From Pseudoxanthomonas koreensis (GTDB lineage: Bacteria; Pseudomonadota; Gammaproteobacteria; Xanthomonadales; Xanthomonadaceae), in the NCBI RefSeq assembly GCF_010093225.1, contig NZ_PDWM01000001.1:124001-188000 (forward strand): DNA of 64,000 nt, given 5' to 3'. Below, in pieces: positions 36,377 to 44,364 of the stretch. The translations under genes and the position numbers were made by a program. Numbering within the stretch: position 1 is the stretch's first letter; every line of letters begins with the position of its first letter. The notes beneath the pieces are model-generated. The model saw only the letters and a list, made by a program, of their open reading frames with translations. It searched no databases and had not been told where the DNA came from.

Positions 36377-36850
36377 ATGAAGCATCGCCACCTGCTGGGA
36401 ATCACCGCCTTCGGCGTGCTGGCACTCGCCGGCTGCGCCACCTCGCCTTCGTCCGGCTACGGCTATGGCAGCTCGACCCCGGCCTATCCGTCGCAGGCCC
36501 GCTGCGCGGACTGCGGCATCGTCACCCGGATCGACGCGATCGCCTCGGGCCGCAGCGCGCCTTCGGCCACCGGCGCGATCCTCGGCGGCATCGTCGGCGC
36601 GGTCGCCGGCCACGAGATCTCGGACAAGACCGGCGGCAGCAAGGGCAACCAGAACGTGGCCGCCGTCGCCGGCGCCGCGGCCGGCGCGATGGCCGGCAAC
36701 GCGATCCAGAACCGCGCCACCTCCGACACCTACAACATCCACGTGCGCCTGGACGACGGCCGCAGCGTGGTGATCAACCAGCGCGACCTCGGCGGCATCC
36801 GCGAGAACACCTACGTGCGCGTGGTCAACGGCAAGGTGGTACTGCGCTGA
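36377..36850 (+). CDS. Glycine-zipper outer-membrane lipoprotein (SlyB-like)
   Basis: The protein has 157 residues. The signal sequence ends in the lipobox LALAGC with Cys20 as the lipidated residue. After a Gly/Tyr/Ser stretch and RCADCGIVTRIDAI, residues about 70-115 form a glycine-zipper hairpin (ATGAILGGIVGAVAGHEISD, VAAVAGAAAGAMAGNAIQ). The C-terminus (YNIHVRLDDGRSVVINQRD) is a small beta domain. This is the architecture of SlyB/Pcp-like lipoproteins. AAGGAGAG precedes ATG 36377 at good spacing. Confidence 0.9.
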   Translation: MKHRHLLGITAFGVLALAGCATSPSSGYGYGSSTPAYPSQARCADCGIVTRIDAIASGRSAPSATGAILGGIVGAVAGHEISDKTGGSKGNQNVAAVAGAAAGAMAGNAIQNRATSDTYNIHVRLDDGRSVVINQRDLGGIRENTYVRVVNGKVVLR

Positions 36851-36934
36851 GCCGGGCCGCCCGGCCTCGGCCGGGCGGCGTACGCCTTCCCTGCGCCACG
36901 CACGGCAGGAAGGGATGACCGACGCGCAAAAAGA

Positions 36935-36960
36935 AACGGCCCGCCAGCTGGCGGGCCGTT
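36935..36960 (-). terminator. Intrinsic terminator of the cold-shock gene
   Basis: AACGGCCCGCCAG and its exact complement form a 26-bp palindrome. It is followed on the minus strand by TCTTTTTG. It lies 24 bp past the csp stop. Confidence 0.9.
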
Positions 36961-36983
36961 CCATATCCGTTGTCGGCAATGCT

Positions 36984-37193
36984 TCAGGCGGCCTGGACGG
37001 CGTCCGCCTGCAGGCCCTTCTGGCCCTGCACGACGGTGAAGCTGACCTTCTGGCCTTCCTTGAGGCTCTTGAAGCCCTGCATCTGGATGGCGCGGAAATG
37101 CACGAACACGTCCTCGCCATTCTCGCGGCTGATGAATCCGAACCCCTTGGCATCGTTGAACCACTTCACGGTGCCCGTCTCGCGCTCTGACAT
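36984..37193 (-). CDS. Cold-shock protein, CspA family
   Basis: The protein has 69 residues, the standard single-domain cold-shock fold. The two RNA-binding motifs are KGFGFI (RNP1) and VFVHF (RNP2), with GTVKWFND at the start. It acts as an RNA chaperone, and many homologues also work at normal temperature. A leader of about 160 nt separates the start from a predicted promoter, as in cspA of enterics. It is followed by a strong terminator. Confidence 0.95.
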   Translation of the reverse strand: MSERETGTVKWFNDAKGFGFISRENGEDVFVHFRAIQMQGFKSLKEGQKVSFTVVQGQKGLQADAVQAA

Positions 37194-37362
37194 TACTGCT
37201 GACTCCTCGAACTGTGCTGGGTGGTGGTTACGCCGTTGCCACGGCGGCTGGTTGCAAGGAGTACGCGAGGTGGAACGATGTAGCGGACCATCACCATCAC
37301 CTACTAGACCTACCGCATCAGGCCACGGGTACACGGTGACCTTGCCAAGCGCAGCGGCCCCA

Positions 37363-37391
37363 AACTTACCTCTCGTTCAGGGGAAATGCAA
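37363..37391 (-). promoter_or_regulatory. Predicted promoter of the cold-shock gene
   Basis: On the minus strand, TTGCAT (37391-37386) and TAAGTT (37368-37363) are 17 bp apart. The implied transcript has a leader of about 160 nt before ATG 37193, similar in length to the known cspA leader. Confidence 0.4.
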
Positions 37392-37441
37392 TCATGGCAA
37401 GGACTTGCCCGCCCCCTGCCCGGAACCGGAGTTTTCCGACG

Positions 37442-37927
37442 ATGGATCCCGCCCTTTTCTGGTATGCCATCGCCGCGGTTCTGGTCCTGGTCGGCCTGGC
37501 CGGCGTGGTCCTGCCGGCGTTGCCGGGCCTGCCGCTGGTGTTCACCGGGATGCTGGTGGCGGCCTGGGCCGGGGATTTCCAGCGCATCGGGCCGGTGCCG
37601 CTGGTCGCGCTGGGCCTGCTGACCCTGCTGTCGGTGGTCGCCGACTTCATCGCCACTGCCGCCGGGGCCAAGCGGGTCGGCGCCGGGCCGATGGCGGTCT
37701 GGGGCGCCGCCCTGGGCACCCTGGTCGGCATCTTCTTCGGCCCGCTGGGCCTGGTCGGGGGCCCGTTCCTCGGCGCCCTGCTCGGCGAACTGTGGCATAC
37801 CCGCCAGTTGCGCCGCGCCACCCACGTCGGCCTGGCCACCTGGGTCGGGCTGTTGCTGGGCACGGTGCTGAAGCTGGCGCTGGCCTTTGCCATGCTCGGG
37901 CTGTTCGCCCTCGCCTGGCTGTTCTGA
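37442..37927 (+). CDS. DUF456 family membrane protein
   Basis: The protein has 161 residues and about four to five hydrophobic helices. The repeated glycine-rich pattern (LVGLAGVVLPALPGLPLVF near the N-terminus, GTLVGIFFGPLGLVGGPFLG mid-protein) is the DUF456 signature. The function is not known. ATG 37442 is preferred over the upstream ATG 37394, whose extra 16 residues are Pro-rich and not hydrophobic. The phospholipase gene starts about 5 bp after the stop. Confidence 0.85.
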   Translation: MDPALFWYAIAAVLVLVGLAGVVLPALPGLPLVFTGMLVAAWAGDFQRIGPVPLVALGLLTLLSVVADFIATAAGAKRVGAGPMAVWGAALGTLVGIFFGPLGLVGGPFLGALLGELWHTRQLRRATHVGLATWVGLLLGTVLKLALAFAMLGLFALAWLF

Positions 37928-37931
37928 GTCG

Positions 37932-39164
37932 ATGCCATCGCGCCCCTTGCCCCTACCTGAGCTGGAACAGCCTTTGAACCGGACCCATCCCCTTGCCTCC
38001 ATCCTGTGCGTCCTGGCCGGCAGCGTGGCACCGCCGTTGGCCGCGCAGGAAGCCATGTCGCCTCGCGCCAGCGCCGAAGGCTGCATGGCCATCGCTTCCG
38101 ACCCGCAGCGACTGGCCTGCTACGACGCCGCGCTCGGCTATGCCGCGCCCACGCCGCAACAGGCCGACCAGGCCGCGCGCGAGGCGGCCGAACGGCTCGA
38201 CTCGCAGCGCGCGCAAGAACGCGCCGCCGCCCTGCCCGCCGACGCCGGCCTGGGCGAACGTGCGCGCCAGCGCGCCGGCGAACTGTTCCGCAACGAGGAC
38301 CTCGCATACGCCCGAGACGACCTCGCCACCGTCGCCAATGCCGGCCGCGGTTCGCTGCTGGCCAGCCGCTGGGAACTGGCGAAGGACTCCAAGCTGGGCA
38401 TCTTCCAGATGCGCGCCTACAAGCCGGTGTACCTGCTGCCCGCGTTCTGGACCAGCAACACCAACAACCAGCCGCACTCGCCCAATCCGGACAACACCGT
38501 CACCCAGGACGAGGAGGTGCTGGACAGCGTCGAGGCCAAGTACCAGATCAGCTTCAAGACCAAGCTGGCCGAGAACCTGTTCGGCGACAACGGCGACATC
38601 TGGGCCGGCTACACCCAGAGCTCGCGCTGGCAGGTCTACAACGCAGAGATCTCGCGGCCGTTCCGCGAAACCAACTACGAGCCGGAGGTGATGCTGCTGT
38701 TCCGCAACAGCTACAGCCTGTTCGGCTGGAATGGGCGGATGGCCGGGATCGGCATCAACCACCAGTCCAACGGCCGCAGCGACCCGCTGTCGCGCAGCTG
38801 GAACCGGGCCATCCTCACGGTCGGCCTGGACCGCGAGAACTGGGCCTTCGTGGTGCGGCCGTGGTACCGCTTCAAGGAGGACGCCGAGGACGACAACAAC
38901 GCCGACATCGAGGATTACGTCGGCCGCGGCGATGCCATGCTGGTCTACAACCGCAATGGCTACGAGCTGTCCCTCACCGGGCGCCATTCGTTGCGCGGCG
39001 GCGACCGTTCGCACGGTTCGCTGCAACTGGACTGGGGCTTCCCGATCACCAACCTGCTGCGCGGCCACGTGCAGGTATTCGATGGTTACGGCGAGAGCAT
39101 GATCGACTACAACCACCGTGCCACGTACGTCGGCGTCGGCTTCGCCCTGCTGGAGTGGTTCTGA
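37932..39164 (+). CDS. pldA: Outer membrane phospholipase A
   Basis: The protein has about 410 residues. OMPLA is an outer-membrane beta-barrel that hydrolyses phospholipids that reach the outer leaflet. The active site is complete: His277 and Ser279 in INHQSNGRSDPLSRSWNR, with Asn291 twelve residues after the serine, as in the E. coli enzyme (His142, Ser144, Asn156). The N-terminal 100 or so residues before the barrel are longer than in E. coli and contain a coiled, charged segment. The start is uncertain: ATG 37932, or TTG 37974, which gives a cleaner signal peptide (LASILCVLAGSVAPPLAAQ). The stop overlaps the next start (ATGA). Confidence 0.92.
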   Translation: MPSRPLPLPELEQPLNRTHPLASILCVLAGSVAPPLAAQEAMSPRASAEGCMAIASDPQRLACYDAALGYAAPTPQQADQAAREAAERLDSQRAQERAAALPADAGLGERARQRAGELFRNEDLAYARDDLATVANAGRGSLLASRWELAKDSKLGIFQMRAYKPVYLLPAFWTSNTNNQPHSPNPDNTVTQDEEVLDSVEAKYQISFKTKLAENLFGDNGDIWAGYTQSSRWQVYNAEISRPFRETNYEPEVMLLFRNSYSLFGWNGRMAGIGINHQSNGRSDPLSRSWNRAILTVGLDRENWAFVVRPWYRFKEDAEDDNNADIEDYVGRGDAMLVYNRNGYELSLTGRHSLRGGDRSHGSLQLDWGFPITNLLRGHVQVFDGYGESMIDYNHRATYVGVGFALLEWF

Positions 39165-39517
39165 TGGCCGCGACGCGCGTGACGATCTGGCACAACCCGC
39201 GCTGCTCAAATTCGCGTGGCGCGCTGCAGCTGCTGCGCGAGCGCGGGATCGAGCCGGTGGTGGTGGACTACCTGTCCGAGCCGCCGGACCGGGCGACGCT
39301 GCTGCAGGTCGCCGCGGACAGCGGGCTGGGCCTGCGCGGGCTGGTGCGCGACAAGGAAGCGCTGTTCGGCGAACTGGGGCTGGCAGGCGCTGGCGAAGAC
39401 GCCCTGCTCGCCGCGATGCTGGCCCATCCGCTCCTGATCAACCGGCCGGTGGTGATCACCGCGCGCGGCACGCGGCTGTGCCGGCCGCCGGAAACGGTAC
39501 TGGAGCTGCTGGACTGA
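39164..39517 (+). CDS. ArsC/Spx-family protein, arsenate reductase type
   Basis: The protein has 117 residues. The N-terminal motif WHNPRCSNSR carries Cys14, the nucleophile of glutaredoxin-dependent arsenate reductases, and the thioredoxin-like fold continues to LLINRPVVITARGTRL with the conserved R-P. Similar proteins are common housekeeping genes (YfgD/ArsC), and there is no ars operon here, so a role in arsenate resistance is not certain. It starts inside the stop of pldA, so the two are translationally coupled. Confidence 0.88.
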   Translation: MAATRVTIWHNPRCSNSRGALQLLRERGIEPVVVDYLSEPPDRATLLQVAADSGLGLRGLVRDKEALFGELGLAGAGEDALLAAMLAHPLLINRPVVITARGTRLCRPPETVLELLD

Positions 39518-39527
39518 CGCCGGGAGA

Positions 39528-39552
39528 GCAGCCGGGCAAGCCCGGCTCTACG
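39528..39552. repeat. Single GTAG-type REP hairpin
   Basis: GCAGCCGGGC, AA, GCCCGGCTCTAC read on the minus strand is GTAGAGCCGGG...GCTGC. It is nearly identical to the copy at 1532. It lies 10 bp after the ArsC-like stop. Confidence 0.8.
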
Positions 39553-39587
39553 GTGCGGCGGACCACCGGTATGATCGGGGCGGTTGA

Positions 39588-40718
39588 ATGCGTGGGGAGA
39601 ACGCCGCCTTGCCAGCTCGCCGGCACCGTCCAGTCGCCGCCAGCACCTCGGCCATGCTCGGGCTGCTCAGCCTGCTGGCGGTGCTCTGCTTCCACTTCCC
39701 GGAACTGCTGACCAGCCACGAGTTCCGCGCGGTCTACAGCGAACAGTTCGCCCGCCACCTGCTGCTGGCCGGGCTGGTCGCCGCCTTCGTGCTCGGCACC
39801 CTGGCGGTGCTGCGCGACCGCGGCCGCCGGGTCGCGCTGCTCGGCGTCGGTTCGGCGACCCTGGCGGTGCTGCTGGGCGGGACCAACGTGAAGTTCGACG
39901 CGATCGGGCAGACGCCGTACTCGCTGGGCATGGACTGGTTCGTGCTCTCGCTGTTCTTCTCGGCGCTGGTGTTCGTGCCGCTGGAGCACTACCTCGGCCA
40001 GCGCCGGATGTCGCCGCTGCGCAACGGCTGGCGCACCGACCTGGCCTACTTCTTCATGGGTCACGTGCTGGTCCAGTTCATCCTGATCCTGGTCACCGCC
40101 TCCACCTCCACGGTCGCCGCGCTGGCGGCGTTCCCGGCGCTCAAGTCGGCGATCCAGTCGCTGCCGGTGTGGGCCCAGTTCCTGCTGGCGGTGTTCGTGG
40201 CCGACCTCACCCAGGCGCTGCTGCATCGCGCGTACCACAACATCCCGTGGCTGTGGCGCTTCCATGCCGTGCACCACTCCAGCCGCGAGATGGACTGGCT
40301 GGCCGGTTCGCGCATGCACCTGGTCGAGATCGTGCTCACCCGCAGCGTGGTGCTGCTGCCGCTGCTGATGCTGGGTTTCTCGCAGCCGGCGGTCAACGCC
40401 TACGTGATCCTGGTCGGCCTGCAGGCGGTGCTGGCGCACGCCAACCTCGGCATCCGCTTCGGCTGGCTGGAGTACGTGCTGGTGCTGCCGCGCTACCACC
40501 ACTGGCACCACGCCCGGCACGGCGAGTGGATCGACGCCAACTACGCCATCCACCTGCCGCTGGTGGACATGCTGATGGGCACCTTCCGCCTGCCGCGCGA
40601 CGGCAGCTGGCCGCAGGAATACGGGGTGATGAAGCTGGAAACGGTGCCGCGCGGGATCGTGCGCCAGCACCTGATGCCGTTCCGGCGCACGCGACATTAC
40701 GACGACCACGTGCGCTGA
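39588..40718 (+). CDS. Sterol desaturase/fatty acid hydroxylase family membrane protein
   Basis: The protein has 376 residues and about seven hydrophobic helices. The histidine clusters HRAYHN, HAVHHSSREM and HHWHHARHG form the di-iron site of the fatty acid hydroxylase superfamily. It probably hydroxylates or desaturates a membrane lipid. The first 22 residues before MLGLLSLLAVLCFHF are basic and Pro-rich; TTG 39609 after GGGGAG is a possible alternative start. Confidence 0.87.
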   Translation: MRGENAALPARRHRPVAASTSAMLGLLSLLAVLCFHFPELLTSHEFRAVYSEQFARHLLLAGLVAAFVLGTLAVLRDRGRRVALLGVGSATLAVLLGGTNVKFDAIGQTPYSLGMDWFVLSLFFSALVFVPLEHYLGQRRMSPLRNGWRTDLAYFFMGHVLVQFILILVTASTSTVAALAAFPALKSAIQSLPVWAQFLLAVFVADLTQALLHRAYHNIPWLWRFHAVHHSSREMDWLAGSRMHLVEIVLTRSVVLLPLLMLGFSQPAVNAYVILVGLQAVLAHANLGIRFGWLEYVLVLPRYHHWHHARHGEWIDANYAIHLPLVDMLMGTFRLPRDGSWPQEYGVMKLETVPRGIVRQHLMPFRRTRHYDDHVR

Positions 40719-40731
40719 GCTGCGGACCGGC

Positions 40732-41367
40732 TCAGGTCCAGTCGGTGATGCCTTCGCGCGCGTAGACTTCGCGGAAGCTCGGGAGCGACTTCATCCGCTG
40801 CGCGTGCGCGTGCAGCGTCGGCCAGCCGTCGCTCGGGCGCGGCATGTTGCGCGACCAGCGCATCAGCATGGTGAGGACGAAGTCCACCGCCGAGCGCTGG
40901 GCGCCGAGCATGTAGGGACCATGGCGTTCCAGGTGCGCGGCCACCTGTTCCCAGGCCGCTTCCAGCTGCGCGCGGGCGCGCTGCTTCACCGCCTCGACCT
41001 GGGCCTGGCCCGCCGGCTCGTCCGGATAGAACCAGGCGCGGTACGCCGGCATCAGCGTGTACACGCAGAAGCACATCCAGCGGTAGTAGTCGCCGCGTGC
41101 CGGCGTGCCCGGCGCCGGGGCGAGGCCGGCCTGCGGATGCAGGTCGGCCAGGTGCATGGCGATGGCGGCCGATTCGGTCAGCACCTGGCCGTCGACCAGC
41201 AGGGCCGGCACCCGGCCGGTGGGGTTGATCGCCAGGTACTCCGCCGACTTCTGCTCGCGCCGGTCGAAGTCGAGCTGGTGCAGTTCGTGGTCGATGCCCA
41301 GTTCGATCAGCAGCCAGTGGACGACGAGCGAGGCGGTGCTGGGCGAACCGTAGAGGACGACGGACAT
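40732..41367 (-). CDS. Glutathione S-transferase family protein
   Basis: The protein has 211 residues. The N-terminal domain (YGSPSTASLVVHWLLIELGI, NPTGRVPALLVDGQVLTESA) holds a Ser/Thr active-site area, cis-Pro and the glutathione-binding ES pair. The C-terminal helical domain has GPYMLGAQRSAVDFVLTMLM. It is only distantly similar to the GST at 26803, so they are not a recent duplication. It is convergent with the hydroxylase gene, with a 13-bp gap. Confidence 0.9.
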   Translation of the reverse strand: MSVVLYGSPSTASLVVHWLLIELGIDHELHQLDFDRREQKSAEYLAINPTGRVPALLVDGQVLTESAAIAMHLADLHPQAGLAPAPGTPARGDYYRWMCFCVYTLMPAYRAWFYPDEPAGQAQVEAVKQRARAQLEAAWEQVAAHLERHGPYMLGAQRSAVDFVLTMLMRWSRNMPRPSDGWPTLHAHAQRMKSLPSFREVYAREGITDWT

Positions 41368-41409
41368 CGGGGCTCCCGGGCGGATGTTCGATTGTCGTGG
41401 TATCGGCAT

Positions 41410-41473
41410 CGTAGAGCGGGGCTTGCCCCGCTGCTTTCCCGACCAGGGGCAGCGGGGCAAGCCCCGCTCTACG
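41410..41473. repeat. Paired GTAG-type repeat, GTAGAGC subtype
   Basis: The 25-bp arms (41410-41434 and 41449-41473) are perfect complements with 14 nt between them. Each arm starts or ends with GTAG. It is the same as the copy at 43229 except for the loop. It separates the GST from fumA. Confidence 0.9.
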
Positions 41474-41549
41474 AAGGGCATGGCGCCATCCCGCGGAGGG
41501 CGGCGCCATCCCGCGAAGGGCATGGCATCACGCGGCGATGGGCGTGCCG

Positions 41550-43106
41550 TCAGGCTTCGACGATCACCGGGATCTTGCCGATGCGCGACTGCCATTCGCG
41601 CGGGCCGGTCTTGTGCACCGACTCGCCGGTGGCGTCCACCGCCACGGTCACCGGCATGTCGCTGACCTCGAATTCGTAGATCGCCTCCATGCCCAGGTCC
41701 TCGAACGCCAGCATCCGGCTGGCCTTGATCGCCTTGGACACCAGGTAGGCCGAACCGCCCACCGCCATCAGGTACACGGCCCTGTTGTCGCGGATCGCGT
41801 CGATCGCCGCGTCGCCGCGCTCGGACTTGCCGACCATGCCCAGCAGGCCGGTCTGTTCGAGCATCTGCCGGGTGAACTTGTCCATGCGCGTGGCCGTGGT
41901 CGGGCCGGCCGGGCCGACCACCTCGTCGCGCACCGGGTCGACCGGGCCGACGTAGTAGATGAAGCGGTTGGTGAAATCGACCGGCAGCTTCTCGCCGCGG
42001 TTGAGCATGTCGATCATGCGCTTGTGCGCCGCATCGCGGCCGGTCAGCAGCCTGCCGTTGAGCAGCAGCACCTCGCCCGGCTTGAACGTGGCAACTTCCT
42101 CGCGGGTGATCGTGTCGAGGTTCACCCGGCGTGCGTTCTGCGGGTTGTAGGTCAGCTTCGGCCAGTCTTCGAGCGAGGGCGGATCCAGCGTGACCGGACC
42201 GCTGCCGTCGAGGGTGAAATGCGCGTGGCGTGTTGCGGCGCAGTTCGGGATCAGCGCCACGGGCAGGTTGGCGGCGTGGGTCGGGTAGTCCTTGATCTTG
42301 ATGTCGAGCACGGTGGTCAGGCCGCCCAGGCCCTGGGCGCCGATGCCCAGCGCGTTGACCTTGTCGTACAGCTCCAGGCGCAGCTCCTCGATCCGGTTGG
42401 AGGCGCCGCGGGCCTTGAGGTCGGTGATGTCGATCGGCTCCATCAGCGCTTCCTTGGCCAGCAGCATCGCCTTCTCGGCGGTGCCGCCGATACCGATGCC
42501 GAGCATGCCCGGCGGGCACCAGCCGGCGCCCATGGTCGGCACCGTCTTCATCACCCAGTCGACGATCGAATCGGACGGGTTGAGCATGGCGAACTTGCTC
42601 TTGGCCTCCGAACCGCCGCCCTTGGCCGCGACGATCACGTCCACGGTATTGCCCGGGACGATCTTCACGTTGACCACGGACGGGGTGTTGTCCCGGGTGT
42701 TCCGGCGCGTGCCGGCCGGGTCGGCGAGCACGCTGGCGCGCAGTCTGTTGTCCGGATGGTTGTAGGCGCGGCGCACGCCCTCGTTGACCATGTCCTCCAC
42801 GCCCATGGTCGCGTCGTCCCAGCGCACCTGCATGCCGATCTCGAGGAACACGGTGACGATGCCGGTGTCCTGGCAGATCGGGCGGTGGCCCTCGGCGCAC
42901 ATCCGCGAGTTGATCAGGATCTGCGCCATCGCGTCCCTGGCCGCCGGCGATTCCTCGCGCTCGTAGGCGGCGGCGAGGTTCCGGATGTAGTCGACCGGGT
43001 GGTAGTAGCTGATGTACTGCAGCGCGTCGGCGACGGACTGGATCAGGTCCTCCTGGCGGATCGACACCGGGGCGGACGACGGGGCGTTGGCGGGGGAAGC
43101 GGTCAC
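41550..43106 (-). CDS. fumA: Fumarate hydratase, class I (iron-sulfur)
   Basis: The protein has 518 residues. Class I fumarases are oxygen-sensitive 4Fe-4S enzymes that interconvert fumarate and malate in the TCA cycle. Segments are ICQDTGIVTVFLEIG, VVNVKIVPGNTVDVIVAAKG, GIGIGGTAEKAMLLAKEALM, and the beta part GPTTATRMDKFTRQMLEQTG and GKSERGDAAIDAIRDN. The alpha and beta parts are fused as usual. The start is GTG 43106; the nearest ATG is in another frame. A class II fumarase (fumC) is at the right edge of the window, so both types are present. Confidence 0.93.
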   Translation of the reverse strand: MTASPANAPSSAPVSIRQEDLIQSVADALQYISYYHPVDYIRNLAAAYEREESPAARDAMAQILINSRMCAEGHRPICQDTGIVTVFLEIGMQVRWDDATMGVEDMVNEGVRRAYNHPDNRLRASVLADPAGTRRNTRDNTPSVVNVKIVPGNTVDVIVAAKGGGSEAKSKFAMLNPSDSIVDWVMKTVPTMGAGWCPPGMLGIGIGGTAEKAMLLAKEALMEPIDITDLKARGASNRIEELRLELYDKVNALGIGAQGLGGLTTVLDIKIKDYPTHAANLPVALIPNCAATRHAHFTLDGSGPVTLDPPSLEDWPKLTYNPQNARRVNLDTITREEVATFKPGEVLLLNGRLLTGRDAAHKRMIDMLNRGEKLPVDFTNRFIYYVGPVDPVRDEVVGPAGPTTATRMDKFTRQMLEQTGLLGMVGKSERGDAAIDAIRDNRAVYLMAVGGSAYLVSKAIKASRMLAFEDLGMEAIYEFEVSDMPVTVAVDATGESVHKTGPREWQSRIGKIPVIVEA

Positions 43107-43228
43107 GGCTGGCTCATGGCGGGCGGGGAACCCGCCCATTTTAGGCCATGCCGGGGTCGCGGCCGGCCCGCAGGAACGGTACGGGCCGTTCCACCAGGTA
43201 GCACGCCCGCTCCGCCACGCCCGCCTCC

Positions 43229-43301
43229 CGTAGAGCGGGGCTTGCCCCGCTGCTCCTGCCCTTTCGCGACCCTCGAGCAGCGGGGCAAGCCCCGCTCTAC
43301 G
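43229..43301. repeat. Paired GTAG-type repeat, GTAGAGC subtype
   Basis: The 27-bp arms (43229-43255 and 43275-43301) are perfect complements with a 19-nt loop. It lies between fumA and the LytTR gene, both on the minus strand. Confidence 0.9.
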
Positions 43302-43328
43302 GCGCGACACGGCGACCTTCGGGAAGGT

Positions 43329-44210
43329 TCAGGCGGCGACGCCGTCGATTCGCCCGCGCAGTTCCTGCCGGTAGCGGCGACTGCAGGGCAGCACGGTGCC
43401 GTCCTTCAGGTGCAGGCGGGCCTCGCCGGCGTCCAGCGGCTCGATCGAGGCGACCTGGCCGAGGTTGACGATGTAGCTGCGGTGGACCCGGGCGAACACC
43501 CGCGGGTCCAGCCGCGCCTCGATCCCGGCGATGGTGCTGCGCAGGGGGTAGTCGTGGCCGCGCACGCGCAGGTTGACGTAGTTGCCGGAGGCCTGCAGCC
43601 ATTCGATGTCGCCGGCGGCGACCAGGAACTCGCGGCCGAGCTTGCGCACCAGGAAGCGTTCGGGACGGTCGAGCGGCTCGACCGGCGGCCCCTCGTCCGG
43701 CTCCGACAGCAGGCTGGCCTCGCCCTGCAGGCGCCGCAGCAGCAGCCGGTAGAAGCTGATCAGCACGACCATGCCGACGTAGGTGCGCACGTCCTTGACG
43801 TACTCGTAGAACAGTTCCCGCGGCCAGTCGCCGAAGTCGTAGGCCTGGCCCTGGCTGGCGTAGGCCAGCGTGCGCAGGCCGACCATGCCCAGCACGTGCA
43901 CCAGCGACACCACCACGCTGGCCAGCAGGTGCCACGGCAGTTGCCGCGGCCAGTTGTCCCAGTGGATCGGGAAGCGGCGGCTGAACCAGACGATCGGCCA
44001 AGCCAGGGCCAGCCACATCAGCCCGCTCGACCATTCCCAGACCACCGGCTCCCAGGTCGCGTACGGCAGGTCGTTCTTGCGGATGTCTGTGACCACCGTA
44101 AAGCTGTTGGCGATCGCATTCACCACGGTCAGCCCGACCCAGAAGCCGACCTCGACCCAGCGGCGCCAGGGCAGGTAGCGTTCGTAGGGCGTGGGACGGC
44201 GCGCGGACAT
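43329..44210 (-). CDS. Membrane-bound LytTR-domain regulator (RpfD-like)
   Basis: The protein has 293 residues. Four hydrophobic helices in the first 150 residues (VEVGFWVGLTVVNAIANSF, SGLMWLALAWPIVWF, LASVVVSLVHVLGMVGL, VGMVVLISFYRLLLRRL) precede a LytTR DNA-binding domain at about 190-290 (IEWLQASGNYVNLRVRGHDY, RVHRSYIVNLGQVASIEPL). It is likely a signal-sensing transcription factor held in the membrane. This architecture is like RpfD of the Xanthomonas DSF cluster; the link is suggested but not shown. ATG 44219 is an alternative start. It is divergent from the acyltransferase gene. Confidence 0.82.
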   Translation of the reverse strand: MSARRPTPYERYLPWRRWVEVGFWVGLTVVNAIANSFTVVTDIRKNDLPYATWEPVVWEWSSGLMWLALAWPIVWFSRRFPIHWDNWPRQLPWHLLASVVVSLVHVLGMVGLRTLAYASQGQAYDFGDWPRELFYEYVKDVRTYVGMVVLISFYRLLLRRLQGEASLLSEPDEGPPVEPLDRPERFLVRKLGREFLVAAGDIEWLQASGNYVNLRVRGHDYPLRSTIAGIEARLDPRVFARVHRSYIVNLGQVASIEPLDAGEARLHLKDGTVLPCSRRYRQELRGRIDGVAA

Positions 44211-44364
44211 GCCGCGCATTCTAAGGGGCGCGCCACGGCGGCCCCAACCCGCCCGTCACCGCGGTCCGCGGTTCGTCCCCGGCGGCCCGCCACCGGTCAC
44301 CAGCTCGCGGCCGCAACGCTCCGTCCGCGCGCATCGTGGGCGCCCCACCCCACCGAGCGCCCCG

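Noticed and set aside
39164-39517. Arsenic resistance operon
   Set aside because: Only an ArsC-like protein is present, with no arsR, arsB or arsenite pump; the gene is coupled to pldA.
32309-43301. CRISPR array from repeated GTAG units
   Set aside because: Units are palindromic, unevenly spaced between genes, and have no spacers or cas genes.
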